Of a stretch of DNA of 64,000 nt, positions 50,127-62,766 are shown piece by piece. Within the stretch, counting starts at the first letter, position 1, and every line of letters begins with the position of its first letter. The DNA is from Trissonchulus latispiculum. Lineage: Eukaryota > Nematoda > Enoplea > Enoplida > Ironidae. The stretch covers positions 1 through 64,000 of the forward strand of contig JASAND010000633.1 of the NCBI GenBank assembly GCA_030248195.1. Reading direction: 5' to 3'. The position numbers and the translations under genes are program-made. Below the pieces are notes generated by a model. It worked only from the letters and a program-made list of their open reading frames with translations, made no database searches and was not told where the DNA came from.

Positions 50127-51573
50127 TTGTGGGATGATGAAGAAGGTACCCAGCTAGGAGCTAGCAGGGAACCACCCCCACAGCAGGAGCCTAAGCTATC
50201 TCCTGCTCGTAGCTACAGGAGCTCAGCTCATACACAGCTGACTCCACCACCTGGTGGCCCTGTTCAGCCACCATTTGAGCCGAAGGAACCTATTCGGGTC
50301 AAGGCTATGGTGGATATGGGCACACACCCCATGCCACCACCCGATAATAGGGTGTTACCATGGGTCAATCCACGGGCTCGCCTGGTCAAAGTCCCGCAAA
50401 CCAGGATTATGTCCCCGGCGGAGTACCAGGTCTGCTGGGCCCTCATAACTCAGTGGTTGGCTTACTTGCCGGAAGTCACATGGGGAGCACTCGACGAGTA
50501 CTACCCGGAATTGCTTGCTCAGCTCAGACTTGCTCAGCCTGTGGCCCTCTGAAGCTGAGGAACTACATGCTGGACCTCCACCCTTCCAGCAATATGGGAT
50601 TCAACAATAGTTTCAGCACCAGAAGCAGATAAAGCAGGGTTGGCTAATCTGCCATTCCAGCAACAGCCTGTTTATTGGCCACCAAGACCTAGGGCTAGGT
50701 CGGTGCCAACTCGGGCCGAAGCTGAGGCTAAACCCGGGCGGTCGGTCCCCACTCAACATTGAACCGGCATCTTTGGAGTAATCAACTTCTCCACCCATAG
50801 GCCGACATTGGCCAGTGGCTCGTAGGAAAGAACCTCGACGGGAGGTTCCTGCCTCCAAATGGTTAGACCCCATAATGCCGTGGCCCTCGCCAAACCTACC
50901 CCATTTGATCTCACCCGGCAACTGGGTGAGTATTTGAAAGGCTTCAAGGGCATGAAGCTCTTTCAGGGATCTCAAAGCCCAATCAAGTTCACGAGTTGAC
51001 TAAATAACTTTGTGGCCACGGCCAACATGCATCAAGTACCGGGTGAGCTGTGGCACACGCTATTGTGAACCATGGTAGATGATAACGTCAAGGAGGCGCT
51101 TAGCCCGCAACCGCCTTCCACCTACGAAGAATTTATCGTGGTGCTCCGGCAGCTGTATGAGCCGCTACAAACGACAGTAGAACAGTACGCAGAAGAGTTC
51201 TACAGGAATCAGCAGCAGCCTTTGTGGCTGCTACGAGAAGGCACACGGCTTTGTCGCGGCTTTGCGACTGCTCGCTGCTAAGGCTTTCCCACTCGAGTTG
51301 TCCTTCGAGAGAGAAAAGAAGCGGTGCACCCAGTTCTGCCGGGGGCTGCGGCGGAACCTCAGACAACGGATTGGCGGAGCTTTAGCCGATCTCCAGTTTT
51401 GGCCTCATGCTCGGGAGAATGAGCTAGTCAACCGTGCCCTGCATATAGCTGAGACGGTAGAAACTGAGATGGCTGAGGAGGTTCCGGTCCAAGCTTTCGC
51501 GGTACAGCAGCCGCAACAGCAGCAGCGTGCGGTTATGCACCAACCTGCAGGGGCCAAGCTCAGGCTCCACTAA
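50127..51573 (+). pseudogene. Gag remnants
   Basis: Three open stretches in different frames. The first (50,127-50,552) is Pro-rich. The next two (51,072-51,281, 51,262-51,573) include a gag-like helical part (YEEFIVVLRQLYEPL, RGLRRNLRQRIGGAL, ENELVNRALHIAETVE). No intact zinc knuckle is seen. Region 50,552-51,072 has lost frame. Clearly a decayed copy. Confidence 0.55.
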
Positions 51574-52332
51574 ACCAGGGGGCATACAACCAAGGACAGG
51601 AATTGTGTTTCCTGTATACGCAACCAGGTCATTGGTTGAGTCAATGGCGGGTGTGCACATATTAGGCCCGGACCACCCACAAAGGCAAAGGATCTTTGCT
51701 CGTTTGGGGGGCAATGTAAACAGACCTGCTTCGGCCGCTCCAGCAGCGAATAACGGTGGTAATAACCGTTATAATAATAACAACCAGCAAGTTGGACGGG
51801 GCCGATGGTGGGGCCGTGGTATCATAGGCCCATAGCGTTATGAGGGTTTGCCGGACCAGGGAAACTCCCAGCAGGGGCACGGGCAGTAAATACTGACTCG
51901 TGTCCCTCCCAACCTACGGCCTTTGTTAATATGATTGTTGCCCCCACTCCACCTGTCGGGTCGATGGGTCCCTCCCCCTTTAACCACCACCATACCCAGA
52001 ACCCCGATTCTGGGATAGTGATGATTCGGACGGGTGGCCAGCGAGGTTCGGCAACCCTGAAGTGGCTGCAAAGGACGGGTGTGTCCTGCAGCCCGAGGCA
52101 TATACTAGACCCGGAACCCAACCCATGACCCACCCGTTTGTGTTGGATACGTATGTTTGAACCTGTAAGGAAGTGCAAAAAGAAACTCCAGAGGCAGAAG
52201 AATAAAGAGAACTGGATTCCTCCACCGCAGGTTGTGCTGGATAACGGAGGCTTTCCAGGGGGCGGAGTCCTCTTCTTTGATGGCAACGGGATACCTCGGC
52301 CCCATTAATTCTGGAACCGCTGGCGAAAGACG

Positions 52333-53496
52333 GTGAAGCCCTTCGGTGACGGGGGTTGGAACCCAGGTCAAGGGCTACCTCGTAGTGATACGAGACCCCT
52401 TAATCCAGGGTGGAAAAACCCCAGTACGTACAGACGCTTTGGAGTGTCTGGTACCCAGTGGAATCAGATCGCAGCGGTCACTCAGACTTTGAGTGACACG
52501 GAAGATGCCGAAACATGTGCGGTGCAGAAACGCCAAAAACGGGCTACTTCAGCCGCCGGACAGGCGACTAAGCCCTCAGTACCCTCTAAGGAGGTACACG
52601 TTGACCTGATTACTTCTGCGCCGCCTCTCTTGCCTTTTAAGAGGCGGACCCAGCAGCCATCAAGGCGACCTGTGACATCAGGTTCAAGCCCTGGGGATGC
52701 TCCACCAGAATCTAGTGGGGCTTCAGCTATAAGCCCTGGGGACCGACAGACTCCGGATACTGGGGTTTCTGTCTTGTGCCCTGTGGATAAGACTCCTGCT
52801 GATCGGAATTCGACTAGTACATTCCCAGCTGCGGAAGAGGTGATACCAGACTCCCAGGTGGTACCCCCTACTCCACCTCAAAGGCGAGGCCCGCTTTCAG
52901 TGGTGGTTACTAAACCGACGCCACCTCAAAAGCTCCACCGTCGGAAGTTGCGGGACCCTAGCAACTACCGAACATTTAGGGAGCTTACCCAACCAGAGGA
53001 CACCTCGGATGAAGAGGGTCCTGGTGGCGTTTCTACCCAAACTAGAGCTCAGATAACGCCACCGCCACGTAATGTCCTATCCACCTCGGATGAGGAGGAC
53101 TCCGACGGTGCCCCACTGCAAACTGAAGCTCCGGTGGCGCTCCATCAGCGTATAGTTCCACCTGCCCGCCTACGTCGGGACGACGAAGGCCTGTGGGAAC
53201 AGGTTACGGAACGGTCACGGTGTAGTGACTCGGCCCCAGATATCCCTGTTCCCACCCACAACCGGTTTGCAGTGCTCCAGGATACGGAGATGGAGCTGCT
53301 AGAGCAGGGTTGGCTCGAACTCCAGTCGGCTCTGACCACTCTGGATGATCAGAAAGGTCAGGTAGCCTATAAGATCCGAGCTATGGCTTCCCACTTTGAG
53401 AATACAGTGGATTATGTGAAGCGCCAAGCAGCAGAATTCGACCGACTCCTGGCTGAATTCGCTCAAAAAAACCAAGACCGCTTGAAGCAGGTGTAG
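52333..53496 (+). CDS. Gag-pol linker ORF with C-terminal coiled coil
   Basis: 387 residues. Low-complexity Pro/Ser/Thr and acidic patches (EDTSDEEGPG, TSDEEDSDG) over the first 290, then a helical stretch (MELLEQGWLELQSALTTLDD ... KRQAAEFDRLLAEFAQKNQ) that looks like a coiled coil. It ends at a single TAG (53,494-53,496), beyond which the protease continues in the same frame. No enzyme motif. Confidence 0.5.
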   Translation: MKPFGDGGWNPGQGLPRSDTRPLNPGWKNPSTYRRFGVSGTQWNQIAAVTQTLSDTEDAETCAVQKRQKRATSAAGQATKPSVPSKEVHVDLITSAPPLLPFKRRTQQPSRRPVTSGSSPGDAPPESSGASAISPGDRQTPDTGVSVLCPVDKTPADRNSTSTFPAAEEVIPDSQVVPPTPPQRRGPLSVVVTKPTPPQKLHRRKLRDPSNYRTFRELTQPEDTSDEEGPGGVSTQTRAQITPPPRNVLSTSDEEDSDGAPLQTEAPVALHQRIVPPARLRRDDEGLWEQVTERSRCSDSAPDIPVPTHNRFAVLQDTEMELLEQGWLELQSALTTLDDQKGQVAYKIRAMASHFENTVDYVKRQAAEFDRLLAEFAQKNQDRLKQV

Positions 53497-53508
53497 GAAT
53501 CGCGGTCT

Positions 53509-54084
53509 TTGCGATACCCTAACCAACCCATCTGGAGTGAGGATCCACCACAACCCAAGCGGTCTCAACGGCCAGCACCCGCGGTGCTCAGCTCTGAACC
53601 AATAGCTTCAAAGGAGCAGCCTCATGAACAACACCGGGTTGGTGTTCCAGCAGAGGCCGTACCGTCTACCTGTCTTGGACCAGAGACCGGTGAATCGGGA
53701 GGCGACTCTGACGCCTCTGACGCTGCCGGCGCTGACGGCCACTTGAGTCGAGCTGTCCGCGCGGTTGTGCAAGGGCGTTCTCGCTTCTTCGTGTCACAGT
53801 GTACAAAGATAGCAATGAGGAAGAGCCCTTACCTCATCATCGAGGTCCAAGGCGTCAAGACATTGGCCCTCCTGGAAACGGGAGCGAACATCTCACTGAT
53901 GTCTAGGCAGCTATTTGACCAAATCAACCAAAGTGGCAAGCTTTTGGTGGATTTAACCAGAGCTTTTAAGCCTCAGAAGAGTCACAACTCGAGCTCATTG
54001 GCGAGTGCCAAGCGGAGTTCAAGCTACAAGGGACGTCGTATGTGCACACCTTCCACGCAGCTTATGGCCTTCACCAAGACCTAA
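53509..54084 (+). pseudogene. Retropepsin region
   Basis: In frame with the preceding ORF across one TAG. The motif LALLETGANISLMS is the retropepsin loop with the catalytic Asp replaced by Glu. The frame is lost near 53,990-54,084, where the second conserved segment is readable only in another frame (LHQDLILGYDL). Inactive as it stands. Confidence 0.6.
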
Positions 54085-54875
54085 TCTTGGGATACGACTT
54101 ACAGGCCGAGAACCACTGGGTGGTAAATCACAGCGATCCTCGGTAAGGAATGGTAGCCTTAAGATTTCCCTCCTTACCCCATATGATTTGCTGGCGCTTG
54201 CAAATTGGTTTAGTATTGCCACGTCCCTGAACAACCTGTACTGTGTCCGAAAAACGCGCCAGATACCACCATGAGCGGAAACTTTCGTGGGCGTGCGCTG
54301 TCTCATTGACGGTGCTCGGCGGGCGCCGGGTCACTTCAATCGCCCGGTCTACTTCGAACCTTCTGAGGCAATCATGGAGAGTACGAAGTATACCCTATAC
54401 CGGGTGTGCTCCAAGCCTCAGAGAAAGTGGACTATCTTCAGATATATAATCCACTGGATGTATCTGTCGAGCTACCCAAAGGACTACCACTGGGCAAAGC
54501 GGAGCCAATTATTCTGATTACCTCGGCACAGGGGTACCGGTTTGTAGCTGAGTGGGGTGCTCACTCAGTCCAATTGCATCGGCAACTTGACGCATAGATT
54601 GAGCACCCAGCAGCCAAGGTGGCGTCCGTAGAGCTGAGGCAGTCACTCAAACAGTATCAGCAAGTGGACCCAGGTAATATGGCTCCACAAACATCTACTG
54701 ACAACCAGAAATAGTGGTGTTGGGTGGACCCAATAGTCTGCCTTACCCAGCTCAAGGACACGGCTCCGAACCAAGAGCCGCCCGCCTTGAACGAAGAAGT
54801 CCTCAATGTCTTCAATGACATGCACTACTCGGCCGATGAGATGGTGCAGCAACCACGGCTCCAATAGAGGAGAGG

Positions 54876-55510
54876 TTGCAGTTCATTGAAGAAAATGTAG
54901 ACTTTGAGGCTACTATCCTGGACGAGGACGGCCTGGACCAGTTGAAGGACCTTCTGGTGGAATACTATGATGTTGTGGCTCGACCTCGGAGCCCGGGTCG
55001 AACCAAGGTACATCAACACATCGTTGACACCGGTAAGGAGGGTCCTATCAAACGCCGGTATTACATGACCAATCCAAAGGATAAAGCCGAGATAGAGAAG
55101 CATATCAAGGCAATGCTGGACGAGGGAGTGTGTTCTCTCGACTAGTCCCTGGACCTCGCCCTGTATACTGGTGGGCAAGAAGGATGGGACCACACGCCTT
55201 GTTATCGACTATCGTCGGCTCAACCGAATTACCAAGAAGGACAGCTACCCCTTGCCCAAGATTGATGAGATCATGGACCAACTAAAAGGGGCGGCTGTCT
55301 TCTCTACCACGACTTGGCCGCCGGCTATTGGCATGTCGAAGTCTATCCGGGACACCGGGAAAAGACGGCATTCGTCTCTCATATGGGGCTTTTCTATATG
55401 AACGTAATGCCGTTCGGTCTCTGTAATGCGCCAGCGACCTTCCAGCGCGTTATGGAGAAGGTCTGACCGACTTGCCGGTGTACATTAATGACGTCCTGAT
55501 ACCAACTTAA
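54876..55510 (+). pseudogene. Reverse transcriptase, N-terminal part, broken
   Basis: Recognisable Gypsy RT: HIVDTG..GPIKRRYY.., [38 protein letters not shown], motif [23 protein letters not shown] and a YIND where YxDD is expected. The pieces lie in different frames, with breaks near 55,150 and 55,310 and a TGA near 55,466. The sequence ends soon after YIND, with no RNase H or integrase following. Confidence 0.75.
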
Positions 55511-57984
55511 TTTACCTTTCATTACACAAAAGGATCCTACAATGGGTTTTTCCTTTTACAGGAGGGATGTAAGTTACACCCTTCTCCCCTACCGCTCTCA
55601 TGCACTCTTAGTTAGGTTTCTTACTTAGGTTTTTTACCCTTAGTTAGGTTCTACACATGCACCTTCAAGTCCCTGCACTGGTCTTCGTACCACCCGTAGT
55701 CGTTTTATTCGTACCTATCACACATCAACCATGCTTACAGCTATTCTGCTGTTTGGCAATCCTTTCGTTTTTCCCTTTTCTTACATAGTTGGTACTCAAC
55801 GTTGGGTGTGGGGACACACCCTATCTCACCTGAGGAGGCGGTTTATGCTGACCCTACCTGTTCGGCAGTAACTGCGGGGAGCGCCTGCCGATGTCCAAGG
55901 CTGTTCTGCAGTTTTTGAGCACGGTAATGTATTTTCATCTATGTATAGCTCTTGACTCCCTGGATAGCGGTACGTTGCACCTATACTGACTAGTACAAGT
56001 AGTCAGGTTCCGGAGACATACTTGACTTTACCCTTAAATGTGAGGTACCGTGGGTAGCTAGTTAGATGGTAACCTGTGGACGGAGTTATTCCTCTGCTTC
56101 AAATAAGCCAGTCTGTCTATAGAGACTGGACGTGGGAATAGCCACGGCCCACAGAGCACGTGGATTTATTGCAGTGATCCGGCAATAATTAGTGGTCGCA
56201 GTAGATGGACGGCCCATGTTCTCCCTGCGAAATGCATAAGTGCGGGCGGAGCTTCGCCTCTACACCAGTAGAATTGGCAATTAACTATATTGCCAGAATA
56301 GAATAACCAGGCAAAATATATCATCCATGTGCCGGTGTGTCAACACTATAATCCGGCGTATTCAGAGAAGTCCAAATCCCGGCTATGCATGGATAAGACC
56401 AGGCTTACCTTCAGTAAGTACTACGTATGGCGAAGCCTACTCTCCCCTCCTGCCCGGGATGGGATGGGAGTGCCCGGTGAACGGTAGGATAAGGTCCGAA
56501 ACGGCGATATTTTGTTGACCAGCTGGCGCCTTCCTATGGTAAAAATCTTCGACGGAAGAATCTCCTAGCCTCAACATCGGCGGTGACTACAACCCAAACG
56601 GTGTCTCAATGAAGCAACAACGGCGGATGTTGTCCCAAATCATTGGTTGGTACCTACCAGTCCCCAACATACTATTATCCTTCCCTCCTGATCTTATGGT
56701 CCATGACTATTCTACTTCTATGACTACATTTATGATCCATTATTACTCTACTATGACTTGCCATATTTTGATTATACTTTAGCTGAGTCTCAATTATGAT
56801 CCTCAACTTGGGCTTATATACCTCGATTATGAGTATTTCCCCACTCTGCCGTTCCCTATTAATGATTGCCATTACATGACTGATACTCATTTCCCGATCA
56901 GTGACTTTTTACTTACCCCAGAAGAAAGAAGACATCGAAGAATAAGTTGTGTGCGGTAGAGACGCTAGATGTTTATATTATGTATGAAACTGGTATTTTG
57001 TGTAGTTTTAGTCAGTTTTAGTCATCTTTTAAGTCATAATATTATTGTTTTAATCATTTATTACAAAAAACTCAGATTTCTTATTTAAATCTCTAACTTT
57101 TTTAAACATCAAATTTCTTACCTAACTACTGGTTTTCTAACTAAATTCTAGTTCTAATATATTCGGATAATTCCATGTGTCTTATGTATACGATATAATA
57201 TGTATCCTGTTCAGTGTTTGAATGTTGTTTTGTATCTTGCGTATTTGCCAAAATTCTTAAAAAGCTAACCAAAAGTTTAACCAAAAACTTAACCAAAATT
57301 TTCTTAGTTACTAAAATTTTTTGTTATTAGTACAGTGAGGCGTCCGGGGATGGACTCAAAATGTCTCTATTAATTCCCTTTAGTACGGTCACCACACTTT
57401 AGCTTTAAAATTCTACTTTTGCGGGCGCAAACGGTAGTTGTCTCAACGAACCCTCCCCCAAAATTCTTCTTACCAAACTGGAAGGGTCGGCGTCATTTGC
57501 CTCCTTTGCCGCCTGATAGTTGCGTCGTCATGGGCACTGTAACGGCATCGTGAGCCTGCGCCTAACATCGAAGTAATTTGATGTCGTGAGGCGAGCGCTC
57601 CCCTATCTCAGGGTGATCTCGCTATGCTGCGCAATGACACCCTATCCGGTTCTTTTTACTCAAAAATCTTTTCGCTCTAATTCCAGCTGATTACATAGCT
57701 GACGGTCCCCCGGCGCTCCACCCATGGTTAACATTAGTCCAGGCGCCTTCTAGTTGGATCCGGAGATGGTTCCATACGTGCATCATTGCCTCGCAAAATT
57801 TCTTTTGTTTACGTTTCTACTACTACAGTTTTGATTAGCATTTCCTCTTGGCATTTTTATACTGGGTTTTTACTTATGTATGGCTGTATGCTATTTTCTA
57901 TTTACCTAAATTCTCTTTCTGATCTAAATTTAGGGTTTTCCGTCCATTCCCTCACAGGAGCTCGGGCGGTAAGCCCTGGGGACA
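55511..57984. other. Non-coding interior of the Gypsy-like element
   Basis: No RNase H, integrase or other gene motif in any frame. Short duplicated blocks (ACTTAGTTAGGTT-like near 55,605-55,650) are minor. Either a deletion filled by unrelated DNA or an unrecognisably decayed 3' half of pol. Confidence 0.45.
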
Positions 57985-60138
57985 TGTACAGTAGGGCGGG
58001 GGTGCTCTACCGTGCATAATTATTTTATTATATTAAAAGATGTATTTCAATATGCTAAGCATTTTGTAGGTTCTAGTTTTCTCTAAAAGTCTACTTACAA
58101 TTTGTTATTTTAATATGAAAATGTCAAAATTATGTTGTAATCACTGTCTGCAAAGATAGAGCATGCATATTCTAGTCTGATTGGAAAATTTTGTTTCGAA
58201 ACTCTGTTCGCTTCTCATTGGCTGGGCAGAAGTCACGTGTGATCGCGTGACTGCACGTTTCTTTTGATGACTTTCGGCCCAGTCAGTCAGTATTAGCAAG
58301 GTGGTCGTGCTGAGCAGTCGGTTATAAAGTTTAAGTTTGTTTTCAAATTTCCGTCTACAATCATTTCTTTAATACTTTCCTTTGCTTTGGGGCCCTCTAT
58401 GCTATCGAAATTCGGAGATGGAGAGTAGATAGCTACCCAACCTGGGAATATGTTGAGTGGGGTTACCCGATATTTAAGAACCGGGGCTCAGCCAGTATTT
58501 ATTATTTGTGCGTGTAATTCTATTTCTGCCATTATACCTGATATTTGGATTCTTCATTTTGTAAGTCTACTATAAGCATAATTGTCATATTGTCATATTG
58601 GCCCAGTGTAATCTAGCTAAGTTTAGTTTGTTTAGTTCGGTAGGTAGGAGCTAGTGATGTTTCACCACCTGAAACTGAAACTGAAGATATTTTCAGTCAG
58701 TACATATTTCAGTTTCAGCACCTAAAACTTTAAACTGAAACTGAAAATAATAGAGCTCGACGTCTGAAACTGAAACTGAAAATGCAAAACATCGAAGACT
58801 GAAACTGAAACTGAAATTATGTTGATTTGCCGGTTGAAACTGAAACTCAGATTCTGAAGGAAACAGGCCTGAAGCTGAAACTGAAATAATTTCAGTCGAC
58901 CATTGAATCTGAAAATAATTTCAGCTCTTGCTTGACCTGAAAGTATCAATCGATTTAGTTCTACGCTTAGACTGAAAATTGTAATTTCAGACAACGCCTA
59001 CCCTGAAACTTGTAATTTCAGACTACGCTCAGCCTGAAAATACCATTTTCCAATGATGTGTTGTCTGAAATTACATGCAATGCATTATATGCATTTGAAA
59101 ATATTACAAGCAATGATAATGTTGTGTTGTTGTATGAAACAAAATAAATTTCTACTTTCTAGTAGATTATGCATGCATACCTGGATATATTCCATTCTCG
59201 CAAAACCGACCATTTCAGTCATAAATTTTTATCAGATGTTTTTACAGGTAAACACTTTTAGTTTTACTGTTGAATATTGAATTTTTTCTGAAGTTTTATT
59301 GATTATACCACAACCTAACAAAAATAATTTGTTTTAAGACGTATATGGGTATATTAGCGTCCTGGGATAGGAGGTGTGGAAGGTAGGAGATACCCTCAAC
59401 GCATCAGGCGACCTCGGCTGTTTTATGATGCTCATACCGGAGGGTATCTTTAGGCTATGGAGTTTTTCTACAAAGACAGGAAGAAGTGTTACGTGTTGGA
59501 CTTTATATAGATAGTTTTCGGAAATATGTGTAGTTGTGATTTGATACTGCGTTGTATAGAATTTTGAGATTACAAATCAGTTTGTCTGTACTCTCCAAGC
59601 TCAAGACCACGGTTTCACATAGTTACAATTTTGCTAGTCAAAACTATGAAAATAAAATTTTAGTCTAGGCCTGAAACTGAAACTGAAAATAATTTTAGTG
59701 AGGCCTGAAACTGAAACTGAAACTGAATCTGAAATTCCAACGAGCAACCGCCTGAAACTGAAACTGAAAATCAGATAAAATGAGACCTGAAACTGAAACT
59801 GAAGCTGAATCTAAAATTCCGACGAGCAACCGCCTGAAACTGAAACTCCAAATCCTCAATTAGCAGACCTGAAGCTGAATCTGAAACTGAAAATAAATGA
59901 CGCGCCTGAAACATCACTAGTAGGAGCTCCCTATGGCACATTGGGGTTAGACTCTGGCTGTAGTGAGATTTGAGCCTAGGTGTCACGTATATTTCTGGCA
60001 TTATCTTGTTGGCGAGGCTTGTCATTAGGCCGACCTGGAACTATCTGCAGTCCAGGTTGCGTATCAAGCCCTCGCGCACAGCACCCCCGTAAAGGTCTTT
60101 GGCTGCCCTTATCCAGTCTCTGGGGCCACAACTTTACA
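57985..60138 (+). repeat. 3' LTR, split by a hAT-like insertion
   Basis: 57,985-58,651 and 59,928-60,138 together match the 5' LTR; the 1.27 kb between is a later insertion. Ends ACTTTACA, followed by the TSD TTAG. Confidence 0.85.
58652..59919. mobile_element. hAT-like non-autonomous element with TGAAAC repeats
   Basis: Perfect inverted ends TAGTGATGTTTCA / TGAAACATCACTA and a perfect 8-bp TSD GTAGGAGC (58,644-58,651; 59,920-59,927). CTGAAACTGAAACT repeats fill both subterminal regions; the middle 700 bp is AT-rich without a transposase. Same family as 15,004-15,512. Confidence 0.9.
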
Positions 60139-60142
60139 TTAG

Positions 60143-60895
60143 TGTTAACACAGTAAAAACCAGCTTTGCTGATATCTTGATTAAAAATAAACTATAAGCT
60201 AAAAATTTTTACCTCTATTTGCGGTGTTTAGCTTAGGAAAAGTAAGCACGTTATTATACACCTGTTTTGAAATATTGTAATATGTAATTTAGTAAACTAA
60301 TTTTAGCTTCAGAAGTTTATTTTCATGCACCCCCTATTGCACATTATGTGATTATGTGTCACCTATTCTTTGACTTTAAATATGAAGTCGTCATGCCCTT
60401 TGAATCCCCAGCCACACACAATGGACAAAGGCGTTTAACATAAAATACAGAATTATTAGAAAATGTTATATTTACCGGACGAGTTTCAGTAGGTTGGTAT
60501 TTACGTGTAAGGATAGGAAGTTTAAGGAAAATGCCATTACATTATTTACAGTACAGTATTTACTGAATACAGAAATTACTACGACATATCATATATACTT
60601 ACCTTAATTAATTAAGTAAGTATTAATAAATTAATTTGCTATTAAGTTGTCTCCGATATTTGTTTGCATATGCAATGTTCACAATTTTGTGGACTTTATG
60701 GGACACCTAAGTTGAAAGTAAAAGTGCTCTTGAAAAGATTAACATTTAAGGCTGTTAAGGCTTTGACATCTATTTTCGGATAACATGAATAAATAATGAA
60801 GATCAGATTTCTTATTTAACTCATCAGGTTGATGAATTTTACGAAAGTAAATTGTTTATTGGTTTCTCTAACAATTGAGGCTTTCAACATCAACA
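60143..60895. other. Upstream region of the DEG/ENaC gene
   Basis: AT-rich, no repeats or ORFs recognised. It may hold the promoter, but I see no clear TATA box at the right distance. Confidence 0.4.
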
Positions 60896-62158
60896 ATGCA
60901 GGAGTTTGCCAACAGCACTAGCTTACACGGTATCAAGAATTTGCTTAACATAGAATCCCGCCCACTCAAATTCCTTTGGTCCGCATTACTGTTAATTCCG
61001 GCAGTAGCTGCGGGCCTTCAGTTGTTTCAAGCGATTTTCGAATACGCCAGTTATCCCACTTCAGTTCGCTTCAAATCGGAGTTTCTGTATCAACTGCCTG
61101 ATATTCACTTATGCTCCGAGTACTGGTACAAAGCAAAGAAGGCTCAACAATTGGGGCTTTCTGAAACCGCTGTTAAGATTATTGTTACCTCTCTAAATGC
61201 CGAAAGGCGACTACTGAACACGATTAATGATGACGAGTTGGAAGGAGCATGGAAACAACTGGAGAACTACAAAAGCACGTCAGTTCAAACTATATTAGAT
61301 TTGATAAGCTTTGAAGCGGCGGAACTGCTAGATACAGAAATTCTACAATTCAGAATTCCATTCAATAGTAGCAAAATCAGCTACACCGTTGCAGGAATTT
61401 GTTACGTCTTACAAAGCCAAAATTATCGAGACTGTTTTTCTACAAAAGAGGAAACGCCCAGTAAGCAGTATCATGCCTTTTTGCGATATCAGGGCAAATT
61501 GCGAGATACTAACTATGTGGGTATAAAATATCCGTTCCCACTTTAACAAGATGTCACATTTATTGATATTTTATTTGGCGATAATATAGCCTACTTTGAG
61601 CCCATACCTATCAACATGTTACCCCTTTACGAGGCAGCCGTGATCACACTTCGCATAAAAAAATTTGTTCAATTAAATCGCCCTCCTGCACACAGGTGCT
61701 TGCAAAATGTTACTAAACGCGACTATCGTTGTGAAGAAAATTGTGACACAAAGTCAGTGTTTTGTGAAATCGGCTGCTATTTGTTTCTTCCGTCGGCACA
61801 AATCAGTTTGTCGGAATTTTGTTTAGCCAGAAGCTTTAACGATCTACACAGAAATATTACATGTAAACAGGTACACGATGAATGCTTGACGGCTTGTGTA
61901 CCATCTTGTACGGTATGGAATTATGGCGTTGATGTGTTTTACGTGGCTGGTCGCCACCTTTCCAACAATACGTTTGTACTTAATTTCAAGATGAGTAACG
62001 GCAAACGTGAGTACGAACACTACGAGGAATATATACGTTTTACCTTTCCCATGCTACTTGGTCAACTAGGCGGCACTCTGTCTTTATTCACTGGAGCATC
62101 AGTGGTTACGCTAATGGAGTTGGTATATTACTGCTTCACCAAAGTAATTCCAGCTTGA
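60896..62158 (+). pseudogene. DEG/ENaC (amiloride-sensitive) sodium channel with one in-frame stop
   Basis: About 420 codons in one frame without introns. N-terminal FANSTSLHGI contains the His-Gly gating motif. TM1 (about FLWSALLLIPAVAAGLQLF) is followed by YPTSVRF and LPDIHLC. A Cys-rich extracellular domain ends CVPSCTVWNYGV. TM2 LLGQLGGTLSLFTGASVVTLMEL has the G-x-S selectivity filter. A TAA at 61,544-61,546 splits it; reading resumes at once in frame. The extracellular part is shorter than in most family members. Start: ATG 60,896. One stop suggests a recent null allele or an error. No poly(A) tail marks a retrocopy. Confidence 0.88.
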
Positions 62159-62694
62159 GCAACTATTGATCTGAAAAGCTGCTAAAAATGACAGAATTGT
62201 TTCATCAAATTGAATTGACTGCAGGCTCACTCTCTGCGTAATTCACTACACTATAATACACAGTAAAAAGCGTGTTGTTCGGAAATTCGGGTGCCTTCCT
62301 AAAAGGCGAGCTGTAATTTCACAATTCAAATATACCATTATGACGCTGGCACTTTGGTCCTTAGCGGATCATCGAAGAACTCTCTGACACGTACTACAGA
62401 ACCGGTCCTGTAAAAGGACCGGTGACCTCACCTTTGTAAATATTAATCGACTGAAACCATTTTACGAACGAGCAAGACTTTGGCAAAAGCTCAAGTTTCT
62501 ACTGAACATTTTCAGTAATTGTATACCTGCTGCGCAGCTAATTTTTTTTTAACGGAACCCTTTTTGATTACTTCAGGAAATACACGTGCAAGACGTTGTT
62601 TGAATAATTTTACCAATGTTTGAGGAATTTAATTTAATACTGTAATAAAACGAAACAAAGACGTGACAGCACAGCTTCATGGTTCGAAAAATTT

Positions 62695-62766
62695 GTCCCA
62701 GGTGGAGAACGAACGCAGAACCATTGGTTATCTAGACCAACGCAATATCCATTGAGTCACTGGAAC
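62695..62766 (-). tRNA. tRNA-like segment (probably a tRNA relic or SINE head)
   Basis: 72 nt on the minus strand: 7-bp acceptor GTTCCAG/CTGGGAC (one G-T), D region CTCAATGGATATTGC, a perfect 5-bp anticodon stem TTGGT/ACCAA with loop CTAGATA (anticodon AGA), and a TTCGTTC loop on a poorly paired T stem. The weak T arm argues against a working tRNA. Confidence 0.4.

Larger units (their letters stand above)
48879..60138 (+). mobile_element. Gypsy-like LTR retrotransposon, degenerate
   Basis: LTRs (48,879-49,785 and 57,985-60,138, the latter split by a hAT-like element) both start TGTACAGTAGGGCGGG and end ACTTTACA. TTAG is duplicated outside (48,875-48,878; 60,139-60,142). The interior has gag, protease and the front of RT in the usual Gypsy order, then 2.5 kb without genes. 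Many frameshifts. Confidence 0.88.
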
